A stretch of 64,000 bases of DNA from Pedobacter sp. MC2016-15 (GTDB taxonomy: Bacteria; Bacteroidota; Bacteroidia; Sphingobacteriales; Sphingobacteriaceae), in contig NZ_JAPIVS010000004.1 of assembly GCF_026239695.1 (NCBI RefSeq), forward strand, positions 1 to 64,000. Direction: 5' to 3'. Every line of letters begins with the position of its first letter. Positions within the stretch are counted from its first letter, which is position 1. The notes under the pieces were generated by a model. That model worked only from the letters and a program-made list of their open reading frames with translations, was not told where the DNA came from and ran no database searches. Made by a program: the position numbers and the translations under genes. Below are positions 1 through 9,696 of this stretch, piece after piece.

Positions 1-19
1 GGTCGGTGCCAAATCTTAA
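1..19 (+). CDS. possible 3' end of an upstream gene
   Basis: The first 19 bases can be read as the last five codons of a plus-strand gene (Val-Gly-Ala-Lys-Ser) ending in TAA at 17-19, directly before a strong terminator hairpin. Too little is present to identify a product, and another frame is also open here, so this is an inference from the terminator that follows. Confidence 0.3.
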
Positions 20-20
20 A

Positions 21-57
21 AAAAGCCTTTCAGGAAACTGAAAGGCTTTTCTTGTTT
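21..57 (+). terminator. rho-independent terminator of the upstream gene
   Basis: A perfect 13-bp stem (21-33 with 38-50) closes a GAAA tetraloop and is followed by a T-rich tail (TTTTCTTGTTT). It ends the transcript entering from the left edge. Confidence 0.85.
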
Positions 58-241
58 ATAAGGTTTGCATTTTACAAAACACAATTCCCTTTTTGTTGTT
101 CTTAAAGAGTGGATAATAACCCTCATTTATTTTTTCTTAAACATTACGATCTTTACCTTAAATTCGTTATTTAAATGCCATTGAAAAAGCATTTTGAAAT
201 AATTTTGGTTATCTTTGTCCTTAAACTAAAGCACACATATA
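51..241. other. intergenic region, A+T rich
   Basis: About 190 A+T-rich bases lie between the terminator and the acyl-ACP desaturase. I see only the desaturase promoter near the right end, and no RNA gene or open frame. Confidence 0.6.
210..217 (+). promoter_or_regulatory. -7 promoter box of the desaturase gene
   Basis: TATCTTTG matches the Bacteroidota -7 consensus TAnnTTTG and predicts a start of transcription about 20 bases before the ATG at 242. The -33 element is not clear: TTTTG at 192-196 is too close and TTG at 181-183 rather far. Confidence 0.55.
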
Positions 242-1222
242 ATGAGTTTTTTTGCTGAAAAAAGAAGAGAAGTAATGCTTCATATCGAGCACTATATGCT
301 TGAAATGATGGATTCTTATCTTAAACCAATTGACACAAATTGGCAGCCTACTGATTTCCTGCCAGTTTCTACAAGTGAAACTTTTCTGCAGGATATTAAA
401 GCTCTCCGTGAAAATGCAAATGACCTTTCTTATGATCTGGTAGCTGTATTGATTGGAGATACAATTACCGAAGAAGCATTACCTACTTATGAGTCATGGT
501 TAGCCATGGTGGAGGGCGTGAGTCGCAGTGAAGAGGGCGGTTGGATGAGATGGAACCGTCACTGGACAGCGGAAGAAAACAGACATGGTGATCTTTTAAA
601 TAAATACCTCTATTTGTCTGGTCGTGTCGATATGAGACAAATGGAAATATCAACTCAGTATCTTATCGCTGATGGTTTTGACATTGGTACCGGTCATGAC
701 CCATACCGTAACTTTATTTATACCAGTTTTCAGGAACTTGCTACAAATATCTCACATAGGAGAGTTGCTTCATTAGCTAAAAAAGATGGTGATACCTTGC
801 TGTCCAAGATGTGTGGTGTGATCGCTTCTGATGAGGCACGACATGCAAAAGCTTACAAGGATTTTATGTCTAAAATCTTTGAAGTAGATCCGAATGAGGC
901 CATGATAGCCTTTGAGGATATGATGCGCAAAAAAATTGTAATGCCTGCTCATTTCCTTAGAGAAATGGGAATGAAAATGGGACAAACATTTGGTCATTTT
1001 ACAGATGCTGCTCAACGTCTGGGCGTTTACACCGCTGTTGATTATGTAGAGATCATGCAACAATTGATTGATGAGTGGAAACTGGAAAGTATGCTGGACT
1101 TAAATGATGCTGGTGAGAAAGCACGTGACTATATCATGGCTTTACCAAGCAGGTTATTGCGTGTGGCTGAGAGAATGAAAAATCCTACCATTGACTACAA
1201 ATTCAGCTGGATTCACTCTTAG
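242..1222 (+). CDS. acyl-ACP desaturase (stearoyl-ACP type)
   Basis: This soluble di-iron desaturase should introduce a double bond into an acyl chain bound to acyl carrier protein, giving unsaturated fatty acids for membrane lipids. The 326-residue chain has both iron-binding motifs of the family: EENRH at about 111-115 and DEARH at about 197-201, plus Glu165 in the intervening helix (FQELATNISH). There are no membrane segments, as expected of this class and unlike the membrane-bound desaturases. The gene stands alone, with its own promoter box and a terminator directly after. Chain-length preference and double-bond position cannot be read from the sequence. Confidence 0.9.
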   Translation: MSFFAEKRREVMLHIEHYMLEMMDSYLKPIDTNWQPTDFLPVSTSETFLQDIKALRENANDLSYDLVAVLIGDTITEEALPTYESWLAMVEGVSRSEEGGWMRWNRHWTAEENRHGDLLNKYLYLSGRVDMRQMEISTQYLIADGFDIGTGHDPYRNFIYTSFQELATNISHRRVASLAKKDGDTLLSKMCGVIASDEARHAKAYKDFMSKIFEVDPNEAMIAFEDMMRKKIVMPAHFLREMGMKMGQTFGHFTDAAQRLGVYTAVDYVEIMQQLIDEWKLESMLDLNDAGEKARDYIMALPSRLLRVAERMKNPTIDYKFSWIHS

Positions 1223-1248
1223 TCTGCCTGAAGAGAATTTATATATGG

Positions 1249-1276
1249 AGCCTGGATATTTATCCAGGCTTTTTTG
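1249..1276. terminator. terminator between desaturase and icmF
   Basis: A perfect 10-bp stem (1249-1258 with 1261-1270) is followed on the plus strand by TTTTTT. It lies between two convergent genes. The T-run favours use by the plus-strand desaturase transcript, and the hairpin may also stop the opposite one. Confidence 0.8.
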
Positions 1277-1277
1277 T

Positions 1278-4200
1278 TTACATATTCCTCCTGTATTGTC
1301 CGCCAACTTCATAGAGCGCTCTGGAAATTTGTCCCAGTGAACATATTTTACAGGCTTCCATCAGTTGTTCGAAGATGTTACCTCCATTTATCGCCGTAAT
1401 CTGCAGCTGCTTTAATATTTCAGTTGAATCATTAGCATTGCGGGTTTGAAAGTCCAATAATGACTTTATCTGATACTGTTTTTCTTCTTCAGTTGCACGG
1501 ATCACTTCTGCCGGTAGGATCGTTGGTGAACCATTGCTGTTCAAAAATGTATTTACACCCACTATCGGGTGTTCTCCCGAATGTTTAAGTGTTTCGTAGT
1601 ATAAACTCTCTTCTTGTATCTTTCCACGCTGATACATCGTCTCCATGGCACCCAAAACTCCTCCGCGATCATTTAGTCTCTTAAATTCCAGGAGTACAGC
1701 CTCCTCAACAAGATCCGTCAGGTCTTCAATGATAAAGGCACCTTGCAAAGGGTTTTCGTTTTTGGCCAGTCCCAGCTCTCTGTTAATGATCAATTGTATA
1801 GCCATTGCCCTTCGTACTGATTCTTCTGTGGGTGTTGTGATGGCTTCATCATAGGCATTTGTATGCAGAGAGTTGCAGTTGTCATATATCGCATACAAGG
1901 CCTGTAACGTTGTTCGGATATCATTGAAATTGATTTCCTGGGCATGCAGTGACCGTCCGGATGTTTGGATGTGGTATTTGAGTTTCTGTGAACGGTCGTT
2001 TCCCTTGTACTTATTTTTGATTGCTTTAGCCCATATCCTTCTTGCTACACGTCCGATTACAGCATATTCAGGGTCGATTCCATTGCTAAAGAAAAATGAG
2101 AGATTTGGAGCAAAGTCGTCAATATGCATTCCTCTGCTCAGATAATATTCTACAAATGTAAACCCATTGCTGAGGGTAAAGGCCAGTTGAGAAATAGGAT
2201 TAGCTCCGGCTTCCGCGATGTGATAGCCAGAGATCGATACGGAATAGAAATTTCTTATGTTTTCCTGAATAAAAAACTGCTGAAGATCCCCCATCATTCT
2301 TAGTGCAAACTCCGTTGAGAAGATACAGGTATTTTGTGCCTGATCTTCCTTGAGAATGTCAGCCTGCACCGTCCCCCGCACGGAATTTAATGCCCCGGTA
2401 CGGATTTCCTGGTATATATCTGCACCGAGTACCTGGTCACCAGTTACACCCAGAAGCAGCAGCCCCAGCCCATTATTCCCTGCGGGCAGATTTCCCTGGT
2501 AAGTGGGCCTGTTCATCATTCTCTCTGCGTAGATGTGGTCAATCCTTTGATTTATTTCCTCAGCTAGCCCATTTGCGAGGATATACTTTTCGCACTGCTG
2601 ATCGATTGCTGCATTCAGGAAAAATCCAAGCAGCATAGGAGCAGGACCGTTGATGGTCATAGATACTGAAGTGTCTGAAGCGCAGAGGTCAAAACCAGAA
2701 TACAATTTCTTTGCATCATCCAGGCTGGCGATGCTCACCCCGGAGTTTCCTATTTTACCGTAGATGTCAGGCCGGTGATGCGGATCCTCACCATATAGCG
2801 TGACAGAATCAAATGCGGTCGATAATCTTTTTGCAGATTGCCCCTGTGATACATAGTGAAAACGTTTATTGGTTCTCTCCGGACCTCCTTCACCGGCAAA
2901 CATACGGGTTGGGTCTTCACCTTCCCGTTTGATAGGGAATACTCCGGCGGTATATGGAAATTCTCCAGGCACATTTTCCACTAGCAGCCAGTGGAGTATA
3001 TCTCCCCAGTCCTGGTACCTGGGCAGGGATATCTTTGGTATCTTCAGCTGCGAAAGTGATTTGTAATGAAGTGGCTGGCTGAATTCTTTTCCTCTCACCT
3101 GATAAACAAAATATTGCCGCTGGTATTTCCTGATTGTTTCCGGCCATTCCTCCAACATCTTACGGCATTGCTCATCAAGTTGCTTTTCAAGATTCAGGTA
3201 TAATTCATGGAGTGTTGCTTTTAGCCCGGAGTCTGTAGTTATATCCAAAACACCCTTTAGCTGATAGAGCTGTGTAGCAATAGCAGTTTCCTTTTGTACC
3301 CATTCCAGATATTGACCGCTTGCTTCCACAATCTCGGCGAGGTATCTTGTCCTGTCTGGCGGAATGATATATGTTTTCTGAGAACTTGTAGCAACCATTT
3401 TCAACTTCGGCTGGAAATCTATACCTGTACTCTCTTTGATTTTTTGCAGCAAAGCCAGAAAGAGACTGTTCATCCCAGGATCATTAAATTGAGAGGCCAT
3501 AGTCCCGAAAACAGGAATCTCCTCATCCGGCGTATCAAATAGCTGATGGTTTCTTTTGTATTGTTTGCACACATCCCGGAGTGCATCCTCTGCGCCTGTT
3601 TTGTCAAACTTATTGATCGCTACGAGATCAGCAAAATCGAGCATGTCAATTTTTTCCAATTGTGTAGCCGCGCCAAATTCTGGAGTCATCACATAAAGAG
3701 ATACATCGCAGTGTTCTGTGATTTCTGTGTCCGACTGCCCAATGCCGGATGTCTCTACAATGATCAGGTTAAAGCCTGCAGCCTTACAAATATTGATGCT
3801 TTCCTGCACATTGACGGAGAGGGCCAGGTTAGCCTGTCTGGTGGCCAGGGAGCGCATATAAACTCTTGGATGATCTATGGCATTCATTCTGATCCTGTCA
3901 CCCAGCAGAGCTCCCCCTGTTTTTCTTTTTGAAGGATCAACAGAAATTATCGCCAGAGTTTTCTCCGGCACTTCCAGTAAGAAGCGCCTCACCAATTCAT
4001 CTATGAGAGAGGATTTGCCGGATCCACCGGTCCCGGTTATTCCCAGTACGGGTATCCGGTTATTAGTCTTTAGCTCAGTTATGAAATCCTGAGCGCCCAC
4101 AGGATCATTTTTTGCGACAGTGATTGCTCTGGCAATACTTTTGATGTCCTTTGACAGAATCGACTTCAGTTCATTACTGATTGATCTGACCGGGTTGAAA

Positions 4201-4631
4201 TCTGCCTGTTCGAGCATATGGTTGATCATCCCTTGTAATCCCATCTTGCGCCCATCGTCAGGAGAAAAAATCCGGCTGATCCCATATGCCTGTAATTCTG
4301 CGATTTCGTTAGGCAGAATCACTCCACCACCACCTGCGAAAATCTTAATGTGTGTGGCATCACGTTCACGAAGGAGGTCATACATATATTTGAAATACTC
4401 GATATGGCCACCCTGGTAGGAAGTAATAGCGATACCCTGAACATCTTCCTGAATGGCACAGTTTACTACTTCCTCGACAGAGCGGTTGTGGCCCAGGTGG
4501 ATTACCTCAGCTCCGGAAGACTGAAGAATACGGCGTATGATATTGATCGTGGCATCATGACCGTCAAACAAAGCTGTAGCAGTAACAAAACGTATCTTAT
4601 GCTTTGGCTGATAACTGGTAACCTCTTCCAT
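1278..4631 (-). CDS. icmF: fused isobutyryl-CoA mutase IcmF
   Basis: This adenosylcobalamin-dependent enzyme is predicted to interconvert isobutyryl-CoA and n-butyryl-CoA, with a built-in GTPase chaperone. The 1117 residues show the IcmF order: a cobalamin-binding domain at the N-terminus (DGH motif, cobalt-ligating His25), a MeaB-like G domain (P-loop GTGGSGKSS at about 200-208), a linker, and the mutase barrel from about 550 onward. In the strand around 757-771 ([13 protein letters not shown]) a glutamine, Q766, stands where methylmalonyl-CoA mutases carry the arginine that binds the substrate carboxylate. That favours an isobutyryl-type substrate; it is inference from family knowledge. The gene is monocistronic. 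A methylmalonyl-CoA mutase function is the alternative but less likely. Confidence 0.9.
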   Translation of the reverse strand: MEEVTSYQPKHKIRFVTATALFDGHDATINIIRRILQSSGAEVIHLGHNRSVEEVVNCAIQEDVQGIAITSYQGGHIEYFKYMYDLLRERDATHIKIFAGGGGVILPNEIAELQAYGISRIFSPDDGRKMGLQGMINHMLEQADFNPVRSISNELKSILSKDIKSIARAITVAKNDPVGAQDFITELKTNNRIPVLGITGTGGSGKSSLIDELVRRFLLEVPEKTLAIISVDPSKRKTGGALLGDRIRMNAIDHPRVYMRSLATRQANLALSVNVQESINICKAAGFNLIIVETSGIGQSDTEITEHCDVSLYVMTPEFGAATQLEKIDMLDFADLVAINKFDKTGAEDALRDVCKQYKRNHQLFDTPDEEIPVFGTMASQFNDPGMNSLFLALLQKIKESTGIDFQPKLKMVATSSQKTYIIPPDRTRYLAEIVEASGQYLEWVQKETAIATQLYQLKGVLDITTDSGLKATLHELYLNLEKQLDEQCRKMLEEWPETIRKYQRQYFVYQVRGKEFSQPLHYKSLSQLKIPKISLPRYQDWGDILHWLLVENVPGEFPYTAGVFPIKREGEDPTRMFAGEGGPERTNKRFHYVSQGQSAKRLSTAFDSVTLYGEDPHHRPDIYGKIGNSGVSIASLDDAKKLYSGFDLCASDTSVSMTINGPAPMLLGFFLNAAIDQQCEKYILANGLAEEINQRIDHIYAERMMNRPTYQGNLPAGNNGLGLLLLGVTGDQVLGADIYQEIRTGALNSVRGTVQADILKEDQAQNTCIFSTEFALRMMGDLQQFFIQENIRNFYSVSISGYHIAEAGANPISQLAFTLSNGFTFVEYYLSRGMHIDDFAPNLSFFFSNGIDPEYAVIGRVARRIWAKAIKNKYKGNDRSQKLKYHIQTSGRSLHAQEINFNDIRTTLQALYAIYDNCNSLHTNAYDEAITTPTEESVRRAMAIQLIINRELGLAKNENPLQGAFIIEDLTDLVEEAVLLEFKRLNDRGGVLGAMETMYQRGKIQEESLYYETLKHSGEHPIVGVNTFLNSNGSPTILPAEVIRATEEEKQYQIKSLLDFQTRNANDSTEILKQLQITAINGGNIFEQLMEACKICSLGQISRALYEVGGQYRRNM

Positions 4632-4652
4632 GGCTGAAATATATTTGGTATC

Positions 4653-4660
4653 TAAAGTTA
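4653..4660 (-). promoter_or_regulatory. possible -7 box of icmF
   Basis: Read on the minus strand this is TAACTTTA, one base off the TAnnTTTG consensus, and it would give a leader of about 18 bases before the icmF ATG. No good -33 element is visible. Confidence 0.35.
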
Positions 4661-4672
4661 AGCAACGGGCAT

Positions 4673-4698
4673 AAAAAAAGCCGCATATTGCGGCTTTT
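4673..4698 (-). terminator. terminator of pafA
   Basis: A perfect 10-bp stem (4676-4685 with 4689-4698) has a 3-base loop and, on the minus strand, a run of seven Ts. It separates pafA from icmF, which reads in the same direction. Confidence 0.85.
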
Positions 4699-4714
4699 AG
4701 TTTTTTCTTACAGA

Positions 4715-6379
4715 CTATTGATGAGTCAGCTCAGTGATAGGCTCACCAACGTTACCACTTGGCATCTGGATATGGAGCATAGCTGCGATTGTTGGCGCAA
4801 TATCTGTCATGTGGTGTGTCTTGTTAGTTTTACCAGGCTTAACATGCCAACCCATGAAAACACATGGGATATGGGAATCGTACGGATTCCATGCGCCGTG
4901 AGTTGTTCCGGTTTTACCCCCGTCAAAATAGTTTGGCTGTAAAATAAAATATACGTCCCCGCTTAAACGTGGATAGTAGCCATTGGTGATCATTTCCTTT
5001 TGCACAGCTGGCAAAGTACTCTCTGCGATTCTGTTCAGGTCTACGGCATTCGCAATTCCGTCATATGTCCTGAGGTAATCTACGGTCGCAGATTTCAGGG
5101 CAGTGAAGTCGATATTCTGCAGGTCTTTATTGGTATGGTCAAAGATGATCTGATTGTTCATGGCGAACATAGCAGGTTTTTTGATTTTGAATTTACCTTC
5201 CAGATATCCGTTCAGTCCGGTGATAATCGCTTTGTTATCAACTGTTCCACCCGGCAGGTTGTTCTCATTCATAAAGCCAGGGACATGTGCAGCACCATGA
5301 TCTGCAGAAAGAAATACTAAATATTTGCCTTTTCCAACTGTCTGATCCAGATAGTTGAAAAACTCTTCCATGTCTTTATCAAGGCGCAGGTAAGTATCTT
5401 CAGCTTCGATAGAGTTTGGCCCATACTGGTGACCAACATAGTCGGTTGATGAGCAGCTGACAGCCAGGAAATCTGTGATGTTATCCTGACCAAGGCCTTC
5501 AGCTTTAATCGCTTCTTCTGCGAGTTTAAGTGTAAGCGTATTTCCGTAAGGGGTACTTCTGATCATGTCATAGTTCTTACCGGTATAACTCTTCAGGTTA
5601 TGTGGAAATGTGGGAGCCTGCTCACCTCTGGTGATGCCTTCATAAACTTTATTATCGGCAGTACTCTGTGTGTAGGTATTAATAGGGTACATGGTATCCC
5701 AGTTTTTCTCATAATAATTATTGGCGAATTTCCTACTGTTAAAATTCTGCAGCCATGCAGGCAGCTGATTCATATACCAGGTACTTGTGATAAAGTCGCC
5801 GGTCTGACCATCGTACCAGTATGCCCCGGTTGGGGTATGACCAGCAGGCAGGATGGAGCCACGGTCTTTCAATGAGATACCGATCACTTTTCCCTTAAAG
5901 TTTGTGGCGAGACGCAGCTCGTCAGTAATGGTTGTACTTTTAAGGTTTTTAGGTGACATCTTTCCTGCAGCGTTTTTTGAGCCAACACCAGTTACAGTAC
6001 TGTCATCAGTACAATATACATGTTTTCTTGTTTGTGGATCGTACCAGTCGTTTCCGATAATTCCTGTTATTGCAGGTACCGAGCCGGTATAGATTGAAGA
6101 GTGACCTACAGCAGTATAAGTTGGGGTATAAGGGATGTAAGTGTTTTCTGCTGAAAATCCTTCATTGATCATACGTTTGAAGCCGCCGTTTGAATAGCGG
6201 TCGTAATAACGGTACAGGTAATCCCATCTCATCTGGTCGACAACCAGTCCGATCACTAATTTTGGGCGGTCAAGTGTAGCTGTTGCGGCTGCCGGTGCTT
6301 TGGCATTCTTAGCTTTTTGTGCGAAGGTACTGCTGTATACACAGCAGAGGCATGCGAATAACAAGGTTCGTTTCATCAT
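4715..6379 (-). CDS. pafA: PafA-type alkaline phosphatase
   Basis: This secreted or periplasmic phosphomonoesterase belongs to the alkaline phosphatase superfamily. It should release phosphate from organic phosphate esters. The 554-residue chain begins with a signal peptide ending near the Ala-Gln at 20-21. The metal and catalytic residues of PafA are all visible: Asp48 (VVDQMRWD), nucleophile Thr89 ([10 protein letters not shown]), the Lys and Arg of SLKDRG near 170, Asp and His in TDYVGHQYG, Asp-His in SADHGAAH, and the C-terminal His in TGTTHG. The Lys/Arg pair plus a Thr nucleophile separates PafA from phosphodiesterases of the same fold. It has its own terminator. Regulation by phosphate cannot be seen in the sequence. 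Confidence 0.9.
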   Translation of the reverse strand: MMKRTLLFACLCCVYSSTFAQKAKNAKAPAAATATLDRPKLVIGLVVDQMRWDYLYRYYDRYSNGGFKRMINEGFSAENTYIPYTPTYTAVGHSSIYTGSVPAITGIIGNDWYDPQTRKHVYCTDDSTVTGVGSKNAAGKMSPKNLKSTTITDELRLATNFKGKVIGISLKDRGSILPAGHTPTGAYWYDGQTGDFITSTWYMNQLPAWLQNFNSRKFANNYYEKNWDTMYPINTYTQSTADNKVYEGITRGEQAPTFPHNLKSYTGKNYDMIRSTPYGNTLTLKLAEEAIKAEGLGQDNITDFLAVSCSSTDYVGHQYGPNSIEAEDTYLRLDKDMEEFFNYLDQTVGKGKYLVFLSADHGAAHVPGFMNENNLPGGTVDNKAIITGLNGYLEGKFKIKKPAMFAMNNQIIFDHTNKDLQNIDFTALKSATVDYLRTYDGIANAVDLNRIAESTLPAVQKEMITNGYYPRLSGDVYFILQPNYFDGGKTGTTHGAWNPYDSHIPCVFMGWHVKPGKTNKTHHMTDIAPTIAAMLHIQMPSGNVGEPITELTHQ

Positions 6380-6437
6380 TATATTTTAATGCGGTAAATA
6401 TAACTTTAAACAAATAAAATTAGTGTTAAGAAACCTC

Positions 6438-7724
6438 TTAAAGCGCTTCTGCAACAACAAAGGTACTTCCGCCGACAAAGATCAGGTCCTGCGGATCAGC
6501 CGAGTTTCTGGCGGCTTCCAATGCAGAAGGAACGCTGTCGTACACTTTACCTTTAAGATTGAACTTTTCCGCCTGTTGCGCAAGTTCAGTTGCAGGCAAT
6601 GCTCTTTCCAGTACAGGCTCGCAGAAATAGTAATTTGCCGTAGCCGGAAGAAGCTGCAGCACACTGCTGACATCCTTATCCTTTAACATGCCAATCACGA
6701 TATGCAGTTTTTTATAAGGTGTAGCCTGAATGTTTTGAAGTACCTCCTGAATACCAGCAATGTTATGCCCGGTATCACAAATGACAAGAGGATCGCGGCT
6801 CAGGGTTTGCCATCTGCCCTGCAAACCGGTAATAGTTACGGTATCCGCCAGACCACTGTACACGGCCTCTTCGGGAATAGCAAAACCGTTACGGTTTAAT
6901 AAGATGACCGACTGGATGACCGTAAGTACATTTTTAAGCTGATAACGGCCGGTCAGATCGAGTTTAAGATCTTTATAGATCCTCGCGTTGTTTTTATAAA
7001 TAGAAACTACCAGTTGTGTGCCTTCATTGCGCACATCATCAAGACGCAGTTCAGTATTTGCAAATACCAGTTCACTGGATGTTTCCTCAGCTTTGCTGAT
7101 GAATACCGGGGCAGATTCTTTCTGTTTCTCACCAATTACCACAGGGATGCCCGGTTTGATGATTCCTGCTTTTTCAAATGCAATTTCAGGCAGTGTGTTG
7201 CCCAGCAAATTGGTATGGTCGAGACTGATATTGGTAATGACAGATAATTCTGGGGTAATGACATTTGTAGAGTCGAGCCTTCCACCCAATCCGACTTCGA
7301 TCACAGCGATGTCTACCTGTTCTGAAGCAAAATAATCAAATGCCATGGCCACGGTAACCTCAAAAAAGGAAGGGCTGATTTCTTCGATTTTCTCTTTTTC
7401 TCTCTCCGTAAATTCAACAACGGCATCTTCAGACATCATCTTTCCATTGATTCTGATACGTTCCCTGAAATCTTTAAGATGCGGAGAAGTGTACAGGCCG
7501 GTCTTATAACCTGCTTTCTGTAATATGGCAGCAAGCATATGTGAGGTTGAGCCTTTTCCGTTTGTACCACCTACATGGATGGTCTTAAACCTTAGATGTG
7601 GATTACCGACATGCTCACATAACAAAAGTGTATTATCTAAATCCTTTTTGATCGCAGCTGCGCCAATGCGTGTAAACATTGGAAGTTTATTGTATAGATA
7701 CTCGAGAGTTTGAGAATAGTTCAT
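6438..7724 (-). CDS. folC: folylpolyglutamate synthase / dihydrofolate synthase
   Basis: This Mur-ligase-family enzyme adds glutamate to dihydropteroate and extends the polyglutamate tail of folates, using ATP in the cytoplasm. The 428-residue protein shows the ATP-binding loop GGTNGKGST at 52-60 followed by the GLYTSPHL folate-binding stretch, and the Mur-type C-terminal domain (CDTGHN). The length is normal for FolC. It follows the TonB-like gene with 41 bases between and may be read from the upstream envelope operon. A box TAGATTTT seven bases before its ATG could give its own near-leaderless transcript. Whether one enzyme does both reactions cannot be decided from sequence alone. Confidence 0.93.
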   Translation of the reverse strand: MNYSQTLEYLYNKLPMFTRIGAAAIKKDLDNTLLLCEHVGNPHLRFKTIHVGGTNGKGSTSHMLAAILQKAGYKTGLYTSPHLKDFRERIRINGKMMSEDAVVEFTEREKEKIEEISPSFFEVTVAMAFDYFASEQVDIAVIEVGLGGRLDSTNVITPELSVITNISLDHTNLLGNTLPEIAFEKAGIIKPGIPVVIGEKQKESAPVFISKAEETSSELVFANTELRLDDVRNEGTQLVVSIYKNNARIYKDLKLDLTGRYQLKNVLTVIQSVILLNRNGFAIPEEAVYSGLADTVTITGLQGRWQTLSRDPLVICDTGHNIAGIQEVLQNIQATPYKKLHIVIGMLKDKDVSSVLQLLPATANYYFCEPVLERALPATELAQQAEKFNLKGKVYDSVPSALEAARNSADPQDLIFVGGSTFVVAEAL

Positions 7725-7765
7725 TAGTACAAAAATCTAACACAGTAACGTATCAAATCAGGATA

Positions 7766-8584
7766 TTATTTCACTTTAAAATTGAATACCACAACACCTG
7801 TCTGAAGATCAGGAGCAGATTCTGACTGATTGAGGCGGGCGCCCATTACAGCAGCTTTACATTTAGCCCAAAGATCAAGGTCTTGCAGGGTAGTGCCTTT
7901 AACGCCGGGGGTAGCTTCAACAACAATTCCCTGTTTATTTACAGTGATACGCACAGCGATTTTACCCGTTTTCTGTCCGTCATCCTGTGGCGTAACCAGA
8001 TTGGTAAAGCGTCTCAGGGCAATAGGGGTAGTCCCGAACCCAGAGCCTCCTTCGCCATAATTATTGGCAAGTGGATCACCATTCACGGAGCCCTGGTTGC
8101 CCGGTGTAGTTCCTGTTCCGTCGCCACCACCAGTACCCTTGCTGGATTTTCCTTTGTAAAGAGCGTTTTGGTTGATCGCCGGTTTGGCAGGTTTATCCTC
8201 CACCTTTGTGGCAGTAGGTGTAGAGGGTTTATTTGTTTTTTTTGTGTTGATACTTACAGCTTCTTCTGTCGTTTGTGTAGCGATTTCCTTATCAGAACTT
8301 TCAACAGATTTTTCCGGAGTAACCTGCTGATCAGGAACTACTTTGTCCGGAGCCTGATTGTTGGCATTCGGATCTGCCGAAGGCTCTTCCACACTTGTAT
8401 AGTCAGAGCCCATTCCCTCCACAGAAGTCCCATAGTTCACTACCATACCACCCATACCAGCCTCTTCAGGTGGCTGGAAGGTACCGATGGCAATAAACAG
8501 GCTCAATGCCAGCAAACCGGCCAAAATTGCCGTTGAGATAGCCACTGCTTTAGGGTAATTATTTTCCTCTTTATATGGAGTCAT
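7766..8584 (-). CDS. TonB-like energy transducer
   Basis: This is a cytoplasmic-membrane protein of TonB type, likely the periplasm-spanning arm driven by the adjacent ExbB/ExbD pair. The 272 residues show one membrane helix at about 12-33, then a long polar linker rich in Pro, Thr, Lys, Asn and Gly (about 40-185) that could cross the periplasm. A C-terminal alpha/beta domain (about 190-272) ends in VVVFNFKVK, like TonB C-terminal domains. Its start overlaps the ExbD stop by one base (TAATG), so the two are probably translationally coupled. The partner could be the barrel protein encoded upstream, or ordinary TonB-dependent receptors. A TolA-like role is the alternative. Confidence 0.78.
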   Translation of the reverse strand: MTPYKEENNYPKAVAISTAILAGLLALSLFIAIGTFQPPEEAGMGGMVVNYGTSVEGMGSDYTSVEEPSADPNANNQAPDKVVPDQQVTPEKSVESSDKEIATQTTEEAVSINTKKTNKPSTPTATKVEDKPAKPAINQNALYKGKSSKGTGGGDGTGTTPGNQGSVNGDPLANNYGEGGSGFGTTPIALRRFTNLVTPQDDGQKTGKIAVRITVNKQGIVVEATPGVKGTTLQDLDLWAKCKAAVMGARLNQSESAPDLQTGVVVFNFKVK

Positions 8585-8985
8585 TATTTTTTTGGTTCTA
8601 CTGCCAATACAACTTTCAGTTTCAACTGATTAGCAACATCAAATACGGCCATCGTGTTTTCAATGGAAACCCCTCTGGCTACATACAATACAATCGTAAG
8701 GTCCGGAGAAGCCTGCTGATACCTTTCGATACTGGCTTTCATGGTCTCCAGTGTAACTGCTTGCTTATCTACAAAATAATTGAGCTTTTCATCTATAGAA
8801 ACCGTTACAGTTTTCTGTGCTGATGATTGCTGTCCAGATTCTGAACGCGGAAGCAGTAACTTTACTACCTGTGGATTTACTACTGCCGAAGCAAGCAGGA
8901 AGAACAGCATCAGGAAGAACATGATGTCATTCAGTGCTGAAGTATGGACTTCAACACTTGCTTTATTTCTTTTGCGCAGATTCAT
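8584..8985 (-). CDS. exbD: ExbD/TolR biopolymer transport protein
   Basis: This is the small partner of the ExbB proton channel. Its single membrane helix and periplasmic domain help convert proton flow into movement of a TonB/TolA-type protein. In the 133 residues the helix lies at about 19-38 and starts at Asp20 (LNDIMFFLM), the position of the essential protonatable aspartate. The rest is the periplasmic domain. It overlaps both neighbours by one base (TAATG at each junction), a sign of tight stoichiometric expression with ExbB and the TonB-like protein. ExbD and TolR cannot be told apart from the sequence. Confidence 0.9.
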   Translation of the reverse strand: MNLRKRNKASVEVHTSALNDIMFFLMLFFLLASAVVNPQVVKLLLPRSESGQQSSAQKTVTVSIDEKLNYFVDKQAVTLETMKASIERYQQASPDLTIVLYVARGVSIENTMAVFDVANQLKLKVVLAVEPKK

Positions 8986-9695
8986 TATTTACCTGGTTCT
9001 TCTAATAGATCAATAAACTCTAATGCATCAGTCTCCATTCTCAGGATAATCCTTTCAACCATTGCGTTCAGGATATGATACAGTACGTATGAAATAATAC
9101 CTACAACCAGTCCGCTTGCAGAGGTGATCATCTTCGTGTATAAACCACCAGAGATCGTACCAATTTCAATAGCACCTTTGATGGAAACATCATGGAAAAT
9201 GGTAATTACCCCCACGATAGTACCCACGAAACCCAGCATGGGTGCAATACCCGCGATAATACCAAGAATACTGATGTTTTTTTCCAGTTTTGAAACTTCC
9301 AGTTTACCTACATTTTCAATTGCAGCTTCTATATCCTTGATAGGTCTGCCAATACGTCTCAGACCTTTCTCCAGCATTCTTCCCAATGGAGAACTTGTAT
9401 TTCTGCACAGCGCGATCGCATTTTCCAACCGGCCGTCATGAATATATTGTTTAATCTGCAGCATCAGATTGGTTTCTGATTTGGAAGCCTTTCTGATCGT
9501 AAGGTATCTCTCTACGAAGATGACAAGTCCGGCGAAAGCCAGAAGGCCAAGCGGGATCATTACCCATCCACCTTTAATTAACAAGTCGAAGAAATGGAGT
9601 TCCTGAGGTGCAGTAGCTAGAGCCTGGTTTGCAGCATTAGCGGTATCCGTTAATTGTTTTACTGTATCTGCAGTAACCTGAAGCAATGTGGTCAT
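8985..9695 (-). CDS. exbB: MotA/TolQ/ExbB proton channel
   Basis: This inner-membrane proton channel subunit powers the TonB-like or TolA-like arm. The 236 residues have three membrane segments: about 40-62 (GWVMIPLGLLAFAGLVIF), and two in the C-terminal half (ILGIIAGIAPMLGFVGTIVG and MITSASGLVVGIISYVLYHI) with the Gly/Pro/Thr-rich pattern of the MotA/TolQ/ExbB family. A cytoplasmic loop links helix 1 to helices 2 and 3. It starts one base after the HU/SPOR gene stop and ends by overlapping exbD. The unusual neighbours suggest it is dedicated to this operon's system. Confidence 0.9.
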   Translation of the reverse strand: MTTLLQVTADTVKQLTDTANAANQALATAPQELHFFDLLIKGGWVMIPLGLLAFAGLVIFVERYLTIRKASKSETNLMLQIKQYIHDGRLENAIALCRNTSSPLGRMLEKGLRRIGRPIKDIEAAIENVGKLEVSKLEKNISILGIIAGIAPMLGFVGTIVGVITIFHDVSIKGAIEIGTISGGLYTKMITSASGLVVGIISYVLYHILNAMVERIILRMETDALEFIDLLEEPGK

Positions 9696-9696
9696 A

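Noticed and set aside
7883..8536. A 217-codon open frame antisense to the TonB-like gene
   Set aside because: It lies wholly opposite a gene with repetitive Pro/Thr/Gly codons, shows low-complexity Cys/Phe/Arg-rich translation, and has no family or start signal.
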